Origin: an uncultured bacterium
GTDB lineage: Bacteria; Oederibacteriota; PGYV01; CAILUR01
Direction: 5' to 3'
Length of the DNA: 6,567 nt
Assembly: GCA_903837445.1 (NCBI GenBank)
Contig: CAILUR010000209.1
Coordinates: 1-6,567 of the forward strand
Shown here in pieces: positions 1 to 5,697 of the stretch. Position 1 is the stretch's first letter. Every line of letters starts with the position of its first letter. Below the pieces are notes generated by a model. That model was given only the letters and a program-made list of their open reading frames with translations, did no database searches and was not told the DNA's origin. The position numbers and the translations under genes are program-made.

Positions 1-225
1 CGCCAGCACTGGTGAAAAATCCGCACCTCTAAAAGAAGTTGGAAAGATTCTTTTTATCAAGGCTAAAAATGGAACCACCACAGAGTAGACAAACCCAAAA
101 AAGGCTTTAAACTTGTAAAGCATATCTTCTCTAAACCACGAAGCCAAAGCCTGAATGACAATAAGAATTACATACACATTTGCAAGTCCATTCACGAAAC
201 CAATAAGCAATTCTTTTATATTCAT
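1..225 (-). CDS. YggT family integral membrane protein (5' part, cut by window edge)
   Basis: The first 75 codons of this gene are present and the frame is still open at base 1, so the C-terminus lies outside. The start is an ATG at 225-223, preceded by a G-rich stretch (GGGGTGGA) about 9 bases upstream. A hydrophobic segment spans about residues 7-28, followed by the charged WFREDM (30-35). A second hydrophobic segment spans about 41-57, then IKRIFPTSFRGADFSPVLA. The P-x-x-x-R-G-x-D-F-S-P signature after the second hydrophobic stretch is the hallmark of the YggT family, small inner-membrane proteins usually around 85-190 residues. It follows proC by 42 bases on the same strand. The order yggS-proC-yggT is a familiar bacterial cluster, which supports the call. 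The molecular role of YggT is not well defined; links to osmotic adaptation and to division or membrane functions have been proposed in different bacteria. Confidence 0.88.
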   Translation of the reverse strand, partial: MNIKELLIGFVNGLANVYVILIVIQALASWFREDMLYKFKAFFGFVYSVVVPFLALIKRIFPTSFRGADFSPVLA

Positions 226-267
226 ATTTATTTCATTCCACCCCAATTATTTTTTTCTGTCATTAAA

Positions 268-1083
268 CTATTTTCCCAAGGCATCTGCTTTTTCTTTGGC
301 GCGTTTGACAGCCATTCTTACCACATCTTTCACTGCACCTTCTTCCATAGTGTTTATGGCTGACTCAGTAGTCCCGCCTTTGGATGTCACTTTGGTTCTT
401 AACTCGGCTGGGGTTTCGGCTTTCTCAGAAAGCATTTTTCCAGTGCCAATCATTGTCTGCGCAATAAGTTTTTTTGCCAATTTTAAATCTATCCCAAGTT
501 CTTGTGCGGCCTCCAACATTCCTTCCGCAAAATAAAAGAAATATGCTGGCCCGCTACCAGACAAAGCAGTTACTATGTTTATTTCATTTTCAGGGAGATT
601 TTCCGCTACTTTGCAGAAGGTGCCAAGAATTTCAGTAGTTGTTTTTCGCATACCTGCTGTCACTTCTTTGCTCACACAATACCCGCAAGCGCCTTCCAGC
701 ACAAGCACTGGAATATTAGGCATTACTCTTACTACGGGTATTTTTTTACCTATCAGTTGCTGAATTTTTTGAATTGTAACTCCGGCAAGAATGCTTATGC
801 ATAGGTGTGTGGCCGAAAAGTTATTTTTTTCAGCTTCCAATACTTCAGCTATTTGTTGTGGTTTAATAGCAAGAATTACGATATCACTATTTTTAATAAG
901 CCCTGAATTATCTTTGCTCGTTTTAACAGAATATTTTTTAGCCACAGTTTTAAGTCTTTCCACATTAACATCGCTAAGTGTAATCTCATAATTTTTTAAA
1001 ACCTTAGAAGCACGAAGCCCCTTTATCATGGCTTCCGCCATATTTCCTGCACCTATAAAACCAAGCTTTTTTTTCTTCACCAC
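268..1083 (-). CDS. proC: Pyrroline-5-carboxylate reductase
   Basis: This enzyme reduces 1-pyrroline-5-carboxylate to L-proline with NAD(P)H, the last step of proline synthesis in the cytoplasm. At 271 residues it has normal family length. The N-terminal Rossmann dinucleotide motif FIGAGNMAEAM is at 9-19, AIKPQ at 72-76 and RVMPNIP at 119-125. The dimerisation and substrate half carries ALSGSGPAYFF (173-183) and VTSKGGTTESAI (232-243). The usual family wording of the last motif is TSPGGTT, so Lys replaces Pro at 236 here. The start is GTG: two tandem GTG codons (1083-1081 and 1080-1078) follow AAAGGT with 7-10 A/G bases between, and no in-frame ATG lies near. The first GTG is chosen on Shine-Dalgarno spacing; the choice changes one residue only. 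It lies 33 bases after yggS and 42 bases before yggT, so one transcript is likely. Confidence 0.95.
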   Translation of the reverse strand: MVKKKKLGFIGAGNMAEAMIKGLRASKVLKNYEITLSDVNVERLKTVAKKYSVKTSKDNSGLIKNSDIVILAIKPQQIAEVLEAEKNNFSATHLCISILAGVTIQKIQQLIGKKIPVVRVMPNIPVLVLEGACGYCVSKEVTAGMRKTTTEILGTFCKVAENLPENEINIVTALSGSGPAYFFYFAEGMLEAAQELGIDLKLAKKLIAQTMIGTGKMLSEKAETPAELRTKVTSKGGTTESAINTMEEGAVKDVVRMAVKRAKEKADALGK

Positions 1084-1116
1084 TTTTTTTACCTTTCATT
1101 TCTGAATTTTAAAAAC

Positions 1117-1806
1117 TTATTGGGTATAATTTCTTTTCCCAAATATGCCAGTCCCAATCCTTACCATATTTGACCCTTCTTCAAGTGCTATTTCAAAATC
1201 ATCGGTCATGCCCATTGACAAGACCTGCATTTCCACATTCCCGCCTTCATAGTTCCTTTTTATTTCATCAAACAATAATTTAGCTTTTTTAAAATACGGC
1301 CTTAAGGCCTCTTTGTCTTCCAAAAATGGCGGAATTGTCATAATTCCTTTTAACCTTAATGTTTCTAACCCCTTTATACTTTGTGCGAGTTGCAGTGCCA
1401 TATCTGGATTAATTCCAAACTTATTTTCTTCCAAAGACACTTTAGCTTCAAGATATATATCCGCTTTTAACCCGTCTCGCAGACAGGCCTCTGATATTTT
1501 TTTTGCAAGTTCAAAGCTATCTACCGACTGTATCGTTTTAAAATATTTGATTGTCTTATTTACTTTGTTGCTCTGCAAATGTCCTATGAAATGCCATTGC
1601 GTTTGTGGATATTTTTCTTTAAGTGCGATGACCTTTGGTTCCGCTTCCTGAATTTTGCTTTCGGCAATTATTGTGATTCCAGCCCTAATCGCTTCTTCTA
1701 TATTTTCAAGCGATACGGTTTTCGTGACTCCAGCAATAACAGCAGCACTATTTATTTTCTGTATTTTACTTTTAATTAACTCAACATTTCTTTTTATTTC
1801 GTCCAT
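1117..1806 (-). CDS. yggS: YggS/PLPBP family pyridoxal phosphate homeostasis protein
   Basis: This is a 229-residue single-domain protein of the alanine-racemase-like TIM-barrel fold. It binds PLP without known catalysis and buffers the vitamin B6 pool. The PLP-binding lysine is K29 in AGVTKTVS (25-32). Other family signatures are WHFIGHLQSNK (71-81), SVDS (94-97), EENKFGI (126-132), GIMTIPP (154-160), LSMGMTDDFE (196-205) and the phosphate-binding end GSNMVRIGTGIFG (211-223). The loop usually written GEN-x-x-QE is AESKIQE here (48-54), a mild departure. The ATG start has AAAGGT five bases upstream, almost the same Shine-Dalgarno context as proC. It is the first gene after a 225-base gap containing a sigma70-type promoter, so it probably opens the yggS-proC-yggT unit. 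Its presence beside proC is a widely conserved linkage. Confidence 0.95.
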   Translation of the reverse strand: MDEIKRNVELIKSKIQKINSAAVIAGVTKTVSLENIEEAIRAGITIIAESKIQEAEPKVIALKEKYPQTQWHFIGHLQSNKVNKTIKYFKTIQSVDSFELAKKISEACLRDGLKADIYLEAKVSLEENKFGINPDMALQLAQSIKGLETLRLKGIMTIPPFLEDKEALRPYFKKAKLLFDEIKRNYEGGNVEMQVLSMGMTDDFEIALEEGSNMVRIGTGIFGKRNYTQ

Positions 1807-1842
1807 TTTTACCTTTGCCTATGGCATATTTGCGTTTGTTTC

Positions 1843-1870
1843 ATTATAGACAAAACTATATGTTTTTCAA
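1843..1870 (-). promoter_or_regulatory. Probable sigma70-type promoter for yggS-proC-yggT
   Basis: On the minus strand, TTGAAA (1870-1865) is followed by a 16-base spacer and a perfect TATAAT (1848-1843). Transcription would start near 1836, giving a leader of about 30 bases before the yggS ATG at 1806, with the Shine-Dalgarno sequence inside it. The match is good and the site is in the only sizeable gap of the window, directly ahead of a gene. AT-rich DNA does produce such matches by chance, and the position is what makes this one credible. Confidence 0.6.
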
Positions 1871-1877
1871 GAGTTTT

Positions 1878-1907
1878 TTGACAGAGTGGTAAGTTTGGTT
1901 TTATATG
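1878..1907 (+). promoter_or_regulatory. Possible divergent plus-strand promoter
   Basis: A perfect TTGACA (1878-1883) on the plus strand is followed after 18 bases by TATATG (1902-1907), a 4-of-6 match to the -10 box; TTATAT one base earlier is a poorer match. It lies back to back with the yggS promoter, the two -35 boxes being seven bases apart. A transcript would run through the rest of the gap and then antisense to the 3' end of the exported-protein gene. The -35 box is strong and the -10 box weak. Nothing else on the plus strand of the window is clearly a gene, so this stays a candidate only. Confidence 0.2.
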
Positions 1908-2051
1908 ATGAAATTCTATCTTATTATTAGCGATATTTCCAAAAAAAAATCATATTCTAGCTTATTTGTTCCGTTAGGCAAAATATATGTACCTCTGGGA
2001 GAAATCGTTTTACAGCTGCAGCTTAAATTTTTTAAGGAGCTCTTTTTATGA
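1905..2051 (+). CDS. Candidate 48-residue small protein or gene remnant, unknown
   Basis: An open frame of 48 codons starts with tandem ATGs (1905 and 1908) and ends at TGA 2049-2051. It is the longest plus-strand frame occupying the gap between the two gene blocks, and it overlaps the 3' end of the exported-protein gene by 20 bases, tail to tail. The product would begin MMKFYLIISDIS and end in the hydrophobic or charged LKFFKELFL. It contains VPLGKI (22-27) and VPLGEI (29-34), an imperfect repeat encoded by different synonymous codons. I see no Shine-Dalgarno sequence, and the possible promoter just upstream would start transcription downstream of the ATGs, so expression is doubtful. I recognise no family. 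It may be a chance frame, a remnant of an older gene, or a real small protein. Confidence 0.17.
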   Translation: MMKFYLIISDISKKKSYSSLFVPLGKIYVPLGEIVLQLQLKFFKELFL

Positions 2052-2676
2052 GAATCTTTACCGGTGAATTGACATACCTTATGCTCACCATTTTTTCAAA
2101 GTAAATGACAAGTCTATCGCCTATTCTTAAATCTGCTTTCGCCACATCTTTATTCAATACCCAATATGAATCCTCATCGTGTTCTACCCGGTATGGCATA
2201 TTGTCATCTGTTGTGATTATCATTGGGTCCACTTGTGTGACAACTCCTTTTACTAAAAGTGCATCCTCTTTCGCCTGCCCTTCATCGGCTCCAGCATTTC
2301 CCACATATGCTTTTTTATCAGTATAAATATTTATTGAATTACTTAAAACTACATTTCTATTTTTCGGTCCTCTAATCAACAAATAATTTCCCAAGCCAAC
2401 CTTATTAAAAACCACCTTTTCCGTCATATATATTTTTGTCGCATCACTCACAGAGAACTCAATTTTTGTATTTTTCTGTTTTAAAATATAAAGTTCATTT
2501 TTTATCGTTTCTAAAACTCCTGCTCTCACATAGTTTTTTCCCAGTACCACAACCGCTGTAAGGGAGTTCCCCATATCCGCAGCTTCTTCTGGAGTTGGGT
2601 TTTCTATAATGTCCTGCGCCGCCAGCATACTTGCCGCAGCTACCAAAAATAATAATAATAAAATATTTTTTTTCAT
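2032..2676 (-). CDS. Secreted/periplasmic protein with two tandem beta-rich repeats, unknown function
   Basis: I do not recognise a named family for this 214-residue protein. It begins with a clear Sec signal peptide: MKKN, a hydrophobic core (5-18) and LAA, with likely cleavage after A20. The mature protein starts with an acidic stretch (22-36) and then shows two similar beta-rich units, about 50-118 and 142-210. Each opens with a G-V-h-x-x-h strand (AGVLETI at 52-58, KGVVTQV at 143-149), has a polar middle, then a G-[ND]-x-L-[LV]-I strand (GNYLLIRG 96-103, GDRLVIYF 186-193) and ends in an N-rich hydrophobic strand. This recalls small OB- or DUF5666-like repeats, but only as a resemblance. 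The ATG overlaps the tsaB stop (ATGA, 4 bases) and has a strong AGGAAGGG Shine-Dalgarno sequence within tsaB, so it is translated together with tsaB. It appears to be the last gene of its operon. Confidence 0.85.
   Translation of the reverse strand: MKKNILLLLFLVAAASMLAAQDIIENPTPEEAADMGNSLTAVVVLGKNYVRAGVLETIKNELYILKQKNTKIEFSVSDATKIYMTEKVVFNKVGLGNYLLIRGPKNRNVVLSNSINIYTDKKAYVGNAGADEGQAKEDALLVKGVVTQVDPMIITTDDNMPYRVEHDEDSYWVLNKDVAKADLRIGDRLVIYFEKMVSIRYVNSPVKILIKRAP
2650..2661 (-). repeat. (TTA)4 leucine-codon microsatellite in signal peptide
   Basis: Four consecutive TTA codons encode leucines 6-9 of the hydrophobic core of the exported protein's signal peptide, and an A8 run (2673-2666) sits directly after its ATG. 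Slippage in the triplet run would change core length without breaking the frame, while slippage in the A8 run would break it. It may simply reflect AT-rich codon use. Confidence 0.5.
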
Positions 2677-3380
2677 TTTCCCTTCCTCGCATTTATAGTT
2701 TTATTAATAAGCGTTACTTCCGCTTCCGATTTTCTAATATATAACGGTTCCATATTGTAAATGTTTTCGTTTTTTAAGTCCGCGCTATTATAAAGCACAA
2801 TTTCATTAAACACGCTCATATCGTTTTCTTTCAATTTAACCACAGCTATTGTTTCATTTTTTGAAAAAAGTTTAAATAGGTCGGCTTCATTTTCCATTAT
2901 GCATACCGCCGCCCTTTTGGGAATCTTTTTTTCCAATACTTGTTCTGTGGTCATTATATAATCCGACACTCTTTTAGCCATTTCGCCCTTAATTTCATAT
3001 TCAGCGGTATAGAGTTCGCCTCGCCTCGCATCCATTATAGGAAAAACAATTCCTTTTGTGCCGCGCTTTATAGCCGCCCAAGCCATTATGTCCAGCGTGG
3101 ACACACTGTAGAATTTTTTTGAAAGTGCCTGGGCAAACCCTTTCATAGTAGCCATTCCAACACGGATTCCAGTAAAAGACCCTGGCCCTGCCGAAGCCGC
3201 AAAGACATCTATATTTGAAAAGTTCAGTTTGGTTTCTTTTAATATGCCACTTATCGCGTCCGCCAATATCTTGTTATACTTTTGCTCAGCTTTGAGATGC
3301 TTTTCCGCCAGAAGCTTTTTCCCGTCAAAAAGACCTATGGCTATTTCTCCCGCCGAAGTATCTACCACCATATTTATCAT
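2673..3380 (-). CDS. tsaB: tRNA t6A biosynthesis protein TsaB
   Basis: TsaB is the non-catalytic ASKHA-fold partner of TsaD. With TsaE it forms the complex that transfers threonylcarbamoyl from threonylcarbamoyl-AMP to A37 of ANN-decoding tRNAs. The 235-residue length is typical. Visible signatures are VVDTS (5-9), GPGSFTGIRVG (65-75), VSTLD (93-97), MDARRGELY (116-124) and the C-terminal PLYIRKSEAE (212-221). The usual R-x-H-S/T-x-x-L stretch near residue 33 reads QKYNKIL, losing the histidine. TsaB does not carry the catalytic metal site, so this need not matter. The chosen ATG (3380) has GGAG six bases upstream; a second ATG at codon 4 is possible but less well spaced. It follows tsaE by 18 bases and overlaps the next gene by 4. 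The partner genes tsaD and tsaC are not in the window. Confidence 0.94.
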   Translation of the reverse strand: MINMVVDTSAGEIAIGLFDGKKLLAEKHLKAEQKYNKILADAISGILKETKLNFSNIDVFAASAGPGSFTGIRVGMATMKGFAQALSKKFYSVSTLDIMAWAAIKRGTKGIVFPIMDARRGELYTAEYEIKGEMAKRVSDYIMTTEQVLEKKIPKRAAVCIMENEADLFKLFSKNETIAVVKLKENDMSVFNEIVLYNSADLKNENIYNMEPLYIRKSEAEVTLINKTINARKGK

Positions 3381-3398
3381 CGTTTGCTCCGCAATATA

Positions 3399-3875
3399 TC
3401 AGTTTTCATTTTTGTGTTGCTTTTTGTACATCTTAATTTCTCTTTTGTTTCCACCCAAATGCTCTATTTTTACTACGAAATCATAATATTCAAAACATTC
3501 TTTTAGTTTGTCCGCCCACTCTATAGCAATTACAGCCTCTTCGTTGGCAAGGTATTCCCGAAAGCCCAAGACCTCAAGTTCTTTTATGTCTTTTAGCCGA
3601 TAAAAATCAAAATGATAAAACAATACATTTTTATAAACATGCTCTCTGACAATCCCAAAAGTTGGACTTATTATTTCGCTTTTTTTGATTCCAAAAGCTT
3701 TCGCTATGCCTTTAATGAAATGTGTTTTCCCAGCACCTAAATTTCCTATTAAACCTATGACTTTGCCTGGCTTTATTTTAGACGCAAAATCCACTGCAAA
3801 AGTTTCAGTTTCCTTCGTGGTTTTTGTTTTTTTCGTACCTATGAGTTTATACTTTTTTCTTAAAAATGTTTCCAT
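3399..3875 (-). CDS. tsaE: tRNA t6A biosynthesis ATPase TsaE
   Basis: TsaE is the small P-loop ATPase that drives turnover of the TsaB-TsaD complex in t6A37 tRNA modification. The 158-residue protein has Walker A GNLGAGKT (44-51), SPTF (70-73), the family-specific HFDFYRL (88-94) and EWAD (119-122), all in the expected order and spacing. The N-terminus (6-21) and C-terminus are rich in lysine. The start is the only ATG before the Walker motif. It lies inside the thiL 3' end, with a 16-base overlap, and the nearest purine-rich Shine-Dalgarno candidate (AGAAAGG) is rather far upstream, so coupling to thiL translation is likely. It is followed after 18 bases by tsaB, the usual tsaE-tsaB partnership. 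Confidence 0.95.
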   Translation of the reverse strand: METFLRKKYKLIGTKKTKTTKETETFAVDFASKIKPGKVIGLIGNLGAGKTHFIKGIAKAFGIKKSEIISPTFGIVREHVYKNVLFYHFDFYRLKDIKELEVLGFREYLANEEAVIAIEWADKLKECFEYYDFVVKIEHLGGNKREIKMYKKQHKNEN

Positions 3876-4843
3876 GTTTTTTTAAACCTTTCTTCCTTTT
3901 CCCCAGAAGCGTTTACTCTAAACACTCCGCGGTTTGCTGTCAGTTTTCCTATGGCTTTACACGATAAACCATTTCCAGCCGCAAAATCATAAAACTTAGC
4001 TGCCTTAAGGGGAGATACTGTAAATAAAAGTTCATAGTCTTCTCCTCCATAGAGAGCATAGTCAAGAGCCTTCTCTTTCTTCTTTTGCGCGACATATCTC
4101 GCCTCGTCCGCTATCGGCACATGAGCTTCCCATATTTTTGCGCCACACTTACTTTCTTCACAAATATGAAGTAAATCACTCATTAACCCATCTGAAATAT
4201 CTATACACGCACTGACCAAACCAGATTCTCCCAACAGTCTGCCTGCAATAAATTTTGGGACAGGCATCAAATGTTTTTTTACTGCGCTATTTTCATCTTT
4301 AGAAAGCCGTTTTTTATTTTTTCCCATTAAGGTCTTCAACCCTGCATGAGAGGCCCCGAGTTTTCCGGTCACAAATATTACATCTCCTGCTTTTGCCGTC
4401 TTACGCAACATAATACGGTTTTTTTCTACTTCCCCTAAAAGCGTCACCGAAAGAAAAAGTCTATCAGCTTTTATTGTATCCCCACCAGCAATATCCACGC
4501 CATAGGCATTGAACCAAGCAAAAAGCCCAGCATATATTTTTTCAACATACTTTTGGTTTTCATTTTTTGGAAAGCCCACAGTCACAAAAGCATAAAGTGG
4601 TCTGCCCCCCATAGCACAAATATCAGATATATTCACAGCGGCGGCTTTCGCGCCCAATTCAAAAGGTGGCGTGTAACGCCTTGTAAAATGGGTATTTTCA
4701 TAAACGGCATCTGTAGTGACAAGTTGGTATTTGTTTCCATCGGTAATTACTGCACAGTCATCTCCAATTCCAGACTGGAGACGGTGATTTATATGGGGAA
4801 AAGTTTTGAGGCGGATTTTATTAATAAGTCCAAATTCATTCAT
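3860..4843 (-). CDS. thiL: Thiamine-monophosphate kinase ThiL
   Basis: ThiL phosphorylates thiamine monophosphate with ATP to thiamine diphosphate, the active cofactor, in the cytoplasm. The 327 residues match the usual family length. It belongs to the PurM/AIR-synthase-like ATP-binding fold. Signatures are EFGLI (3-7), GIGDDCAV (25-32), TTDAVYENTHF (43-53), NISDICAMGGRP (71-82), AGGDT (119-123), VTGKLG (158-163), IDISDGL (214-220) and GGEDYELLF (266-274). The acidic residues that bind Mg-ATP and substrate are all present. The ATG lies one base after the TPR gene's stop. The sequence ahead of it is almost pure A/T with no Shine-Dalgarno, so reinitiation after the upstream gene probably drives its translation. 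No other thiamine gene and no TPP riboswitch occur nearby. It overlaps tsaE by 16 bases. Confidence 0.96.
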   Translation of the reverse strand: MNEFGLINKIRLKTFPHINHRLQSGIGDDCAVITDGNKYQLVTTDAVYENTHFTRRYTPPFELGAKAAAVNISDICAMGGRPLYAFVTVGFPKNENQKYVEKIYAGLFAWFNAYGVDIAGGDTIKADRLFLSVTLLGEVEKNRIMLRKTAKAGDVIFVTGKLGASHAGLKTLMGKNKKRLSKDENSAVKKHLMPVPKFIAGRLLGESGLVSACIDISDGLMSDLLHICEESKCGAKIWEAHVPIADEARYVAQKKKEKALDYALYGGEDYELLFTVSPLKAAKFYDFAAGNGLSCKAIGKLTANRGVFRVNASGEKEERFKKTWKHF

Positions 4844-4844
4844 T

Positions 4845-5672
4845 TTATTTTTTTATTTTCAGTTCGAGGATTTCAAGCCTTGTCTTTGCGAAATCGGTCA
4901 CTATTTCAGGATATGCTTTCAGTATCTTTGTATATGTCTCGTATGCCATTTCAAGGTTCCCCTGCTCTTCGTACATTTTTCCGATTGAAGTCATCGCTTC
5001 TGCGCTCAAAAACCCTTTTTTATATTTATCCACTATCATATTATAATATTTCAAAGCTTTGCCAAAAGCTTTTTTATTTCTGTATGCTTCGGCAGAACCA
5101 AACATAGCTTCCGCTGCCCAATCAGTGCCACTGTAATCTTTTATTATTATGGAATAAGCATTTAAAGCTCCATCCATATCCATAACATTATTAAGACATT
5201 CTCCAAGTTCCAAAAGTAGCCACGCGTGCATATCTTTATTTTCTACATTTTCTTTAACAAGTTCTCTATATATGCTTGCCGCTTCCATGTTTTTTCCAGA
5301 ATCTTTATATACCAAGGCGAGGTTTAATCTTGCTTGTTTTACATATGCATTATATTTTTCCTTGCCATTCCATTTTTCTATCAACCCCACATACTGCCGT
5401 TCTGCTTTGTCATATTTTTTGTATATAGTATTATTTTCAGCCGCATCTATGGTTCTTTGCAAAAGAACCGGAGTGTTTCCCCAGGCCGTCAGTTTATCAA
5501 CAATGGTATAAATCAAACCAGCACACATTAAAATAAACAAAAGTGTTACAAACCAGCTTCCACCAGTTTTAGTTTTTTTTGTTTCTTTTTGAGATGCTTC
5601 CGCTACACGCAATGCTGAGCGTGGTTCAATTTTATCTATTTTCTTTTTATTTTTCTTTTCCCCGGATGGCAT
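4845..5672 (-). CDS. Membrane-anchored periplasmic TPR protein, function unknown
   Basis: The 275-residue product starts with a Lys-rich cytoplasmic stretch (about 5-36), then one transmembrane helix (about 39-58, WFVTLLFILMCAG and onward). By the positive-inside rule the rest faces the periplasm. After a linker come about four or five tetratricopeptide units (roughly 84-100, 113-141, 151-182, 188-218 and 225-256) with typical A-x-x-x-Y spacing and phrases such as AEAMFGSAEAYR and SAEAMTSIGKMYEEQGN. This layout resembles YfgM- or BamD/YbgF-type scaffold proteins that hold envelope complexes, but no specific family can be assigned. A longer version with a TTG start at 5684 is open. I prefer the ATG at 5672 because GGAGGG lies four bases before it and the TTG would overlap that Shine-Dalgarno sequence. 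It follows the lipoprotein gene by 25 bases and precedes thiL by one. Confidence 0.85.
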   Translation of the reverse strand: MPSGEKKNKKKIDKIEPRSALRVAEASQKETKKTKTGGSWFVTLLFILMCAGLIYTIVDKLTAWGNTPVLLQRTIDAAENNTIYKKYDKAERQYVGLIEKWNGKEKYNAYVKQARLNLALVYKDSGKNMEAASIYRELVKENVENKDMHAWLLLELGECLNNVMDMDGALNAYSIIIKDYSGTDWAAEAMFGSAEAYRNKKAFGKALKYYNMIVDKYKKGFLSAEAMTSIGKMYEEQGNLEMAYETYTKILKAYPEIVTDFAKTRLEILELKIKK

Positions 5673-5676
5673 ATCA

Positions 5677-5682
5677 CCCTCC
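5677..5682 (-). promoter_or_regulatory. Ribosome binding site fixing the TPR-protein start
   Basis: GGAGGG on the minus strand sits four bases ahead of the ATG at 5672-5670. Its position rules against the in-frame TTG at 5684, whose last base is part of the site. Confidence 0.75.
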
Positions 5683-5697
5683 AATTATTTTCATTAC

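Noticed and set aside
155..535. 126-codon plus-strand open frame over proC and yggT
   Set aside because: It lies opposite proC with all its signatures intact and shows no domain of its own.
1809..1844. 11-codon leader frame ahead of yggS (starts MKQTQ)
   Set aside because: Its ATG overlaps the -10 box TATAAT, so it would lie upstream of the expected transcription start.
1903..1955. Inverted repeat ATATGAT / ATCATAT, 39 bases apart, as an operator
   Set aside because: Seven-base AT-rich arms with a long spacer are expected by chance here; no regulator gene is nearby.
1941..1980. T9 run on the minus strand with AT-rich sequence ahead, considered as terminator of the thiL-tsaB operon
   Set aside because: The only pairing ahead of it is a broken TATTT/AAATA stem about 14 bases away, too weak and too distant for an intrinsic terminator.
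2011..2027. AGCTGCAGCT palindrome just after the exported-protein gene, considered as a terminator
   Set aside because: It is a 10-base palindrome with no loop room, so only a 3-bp hairpin could form, and no T run follows on the minus strand.
4844..5000. TPP riboswitch ahead of thiL
   Set aside because: The region is coding for the TPR protein right up to one base before thiL and I see no conserved thi-box motifs.
4553..5107. 184-codon plus-strand open frame
   Set aside because: It is antisense to thiL and the TPR gene, both strongly supported by motifs; its composition (Phe, Ser, Tyr, Leu runs) is that of a reverse-strand shadow.
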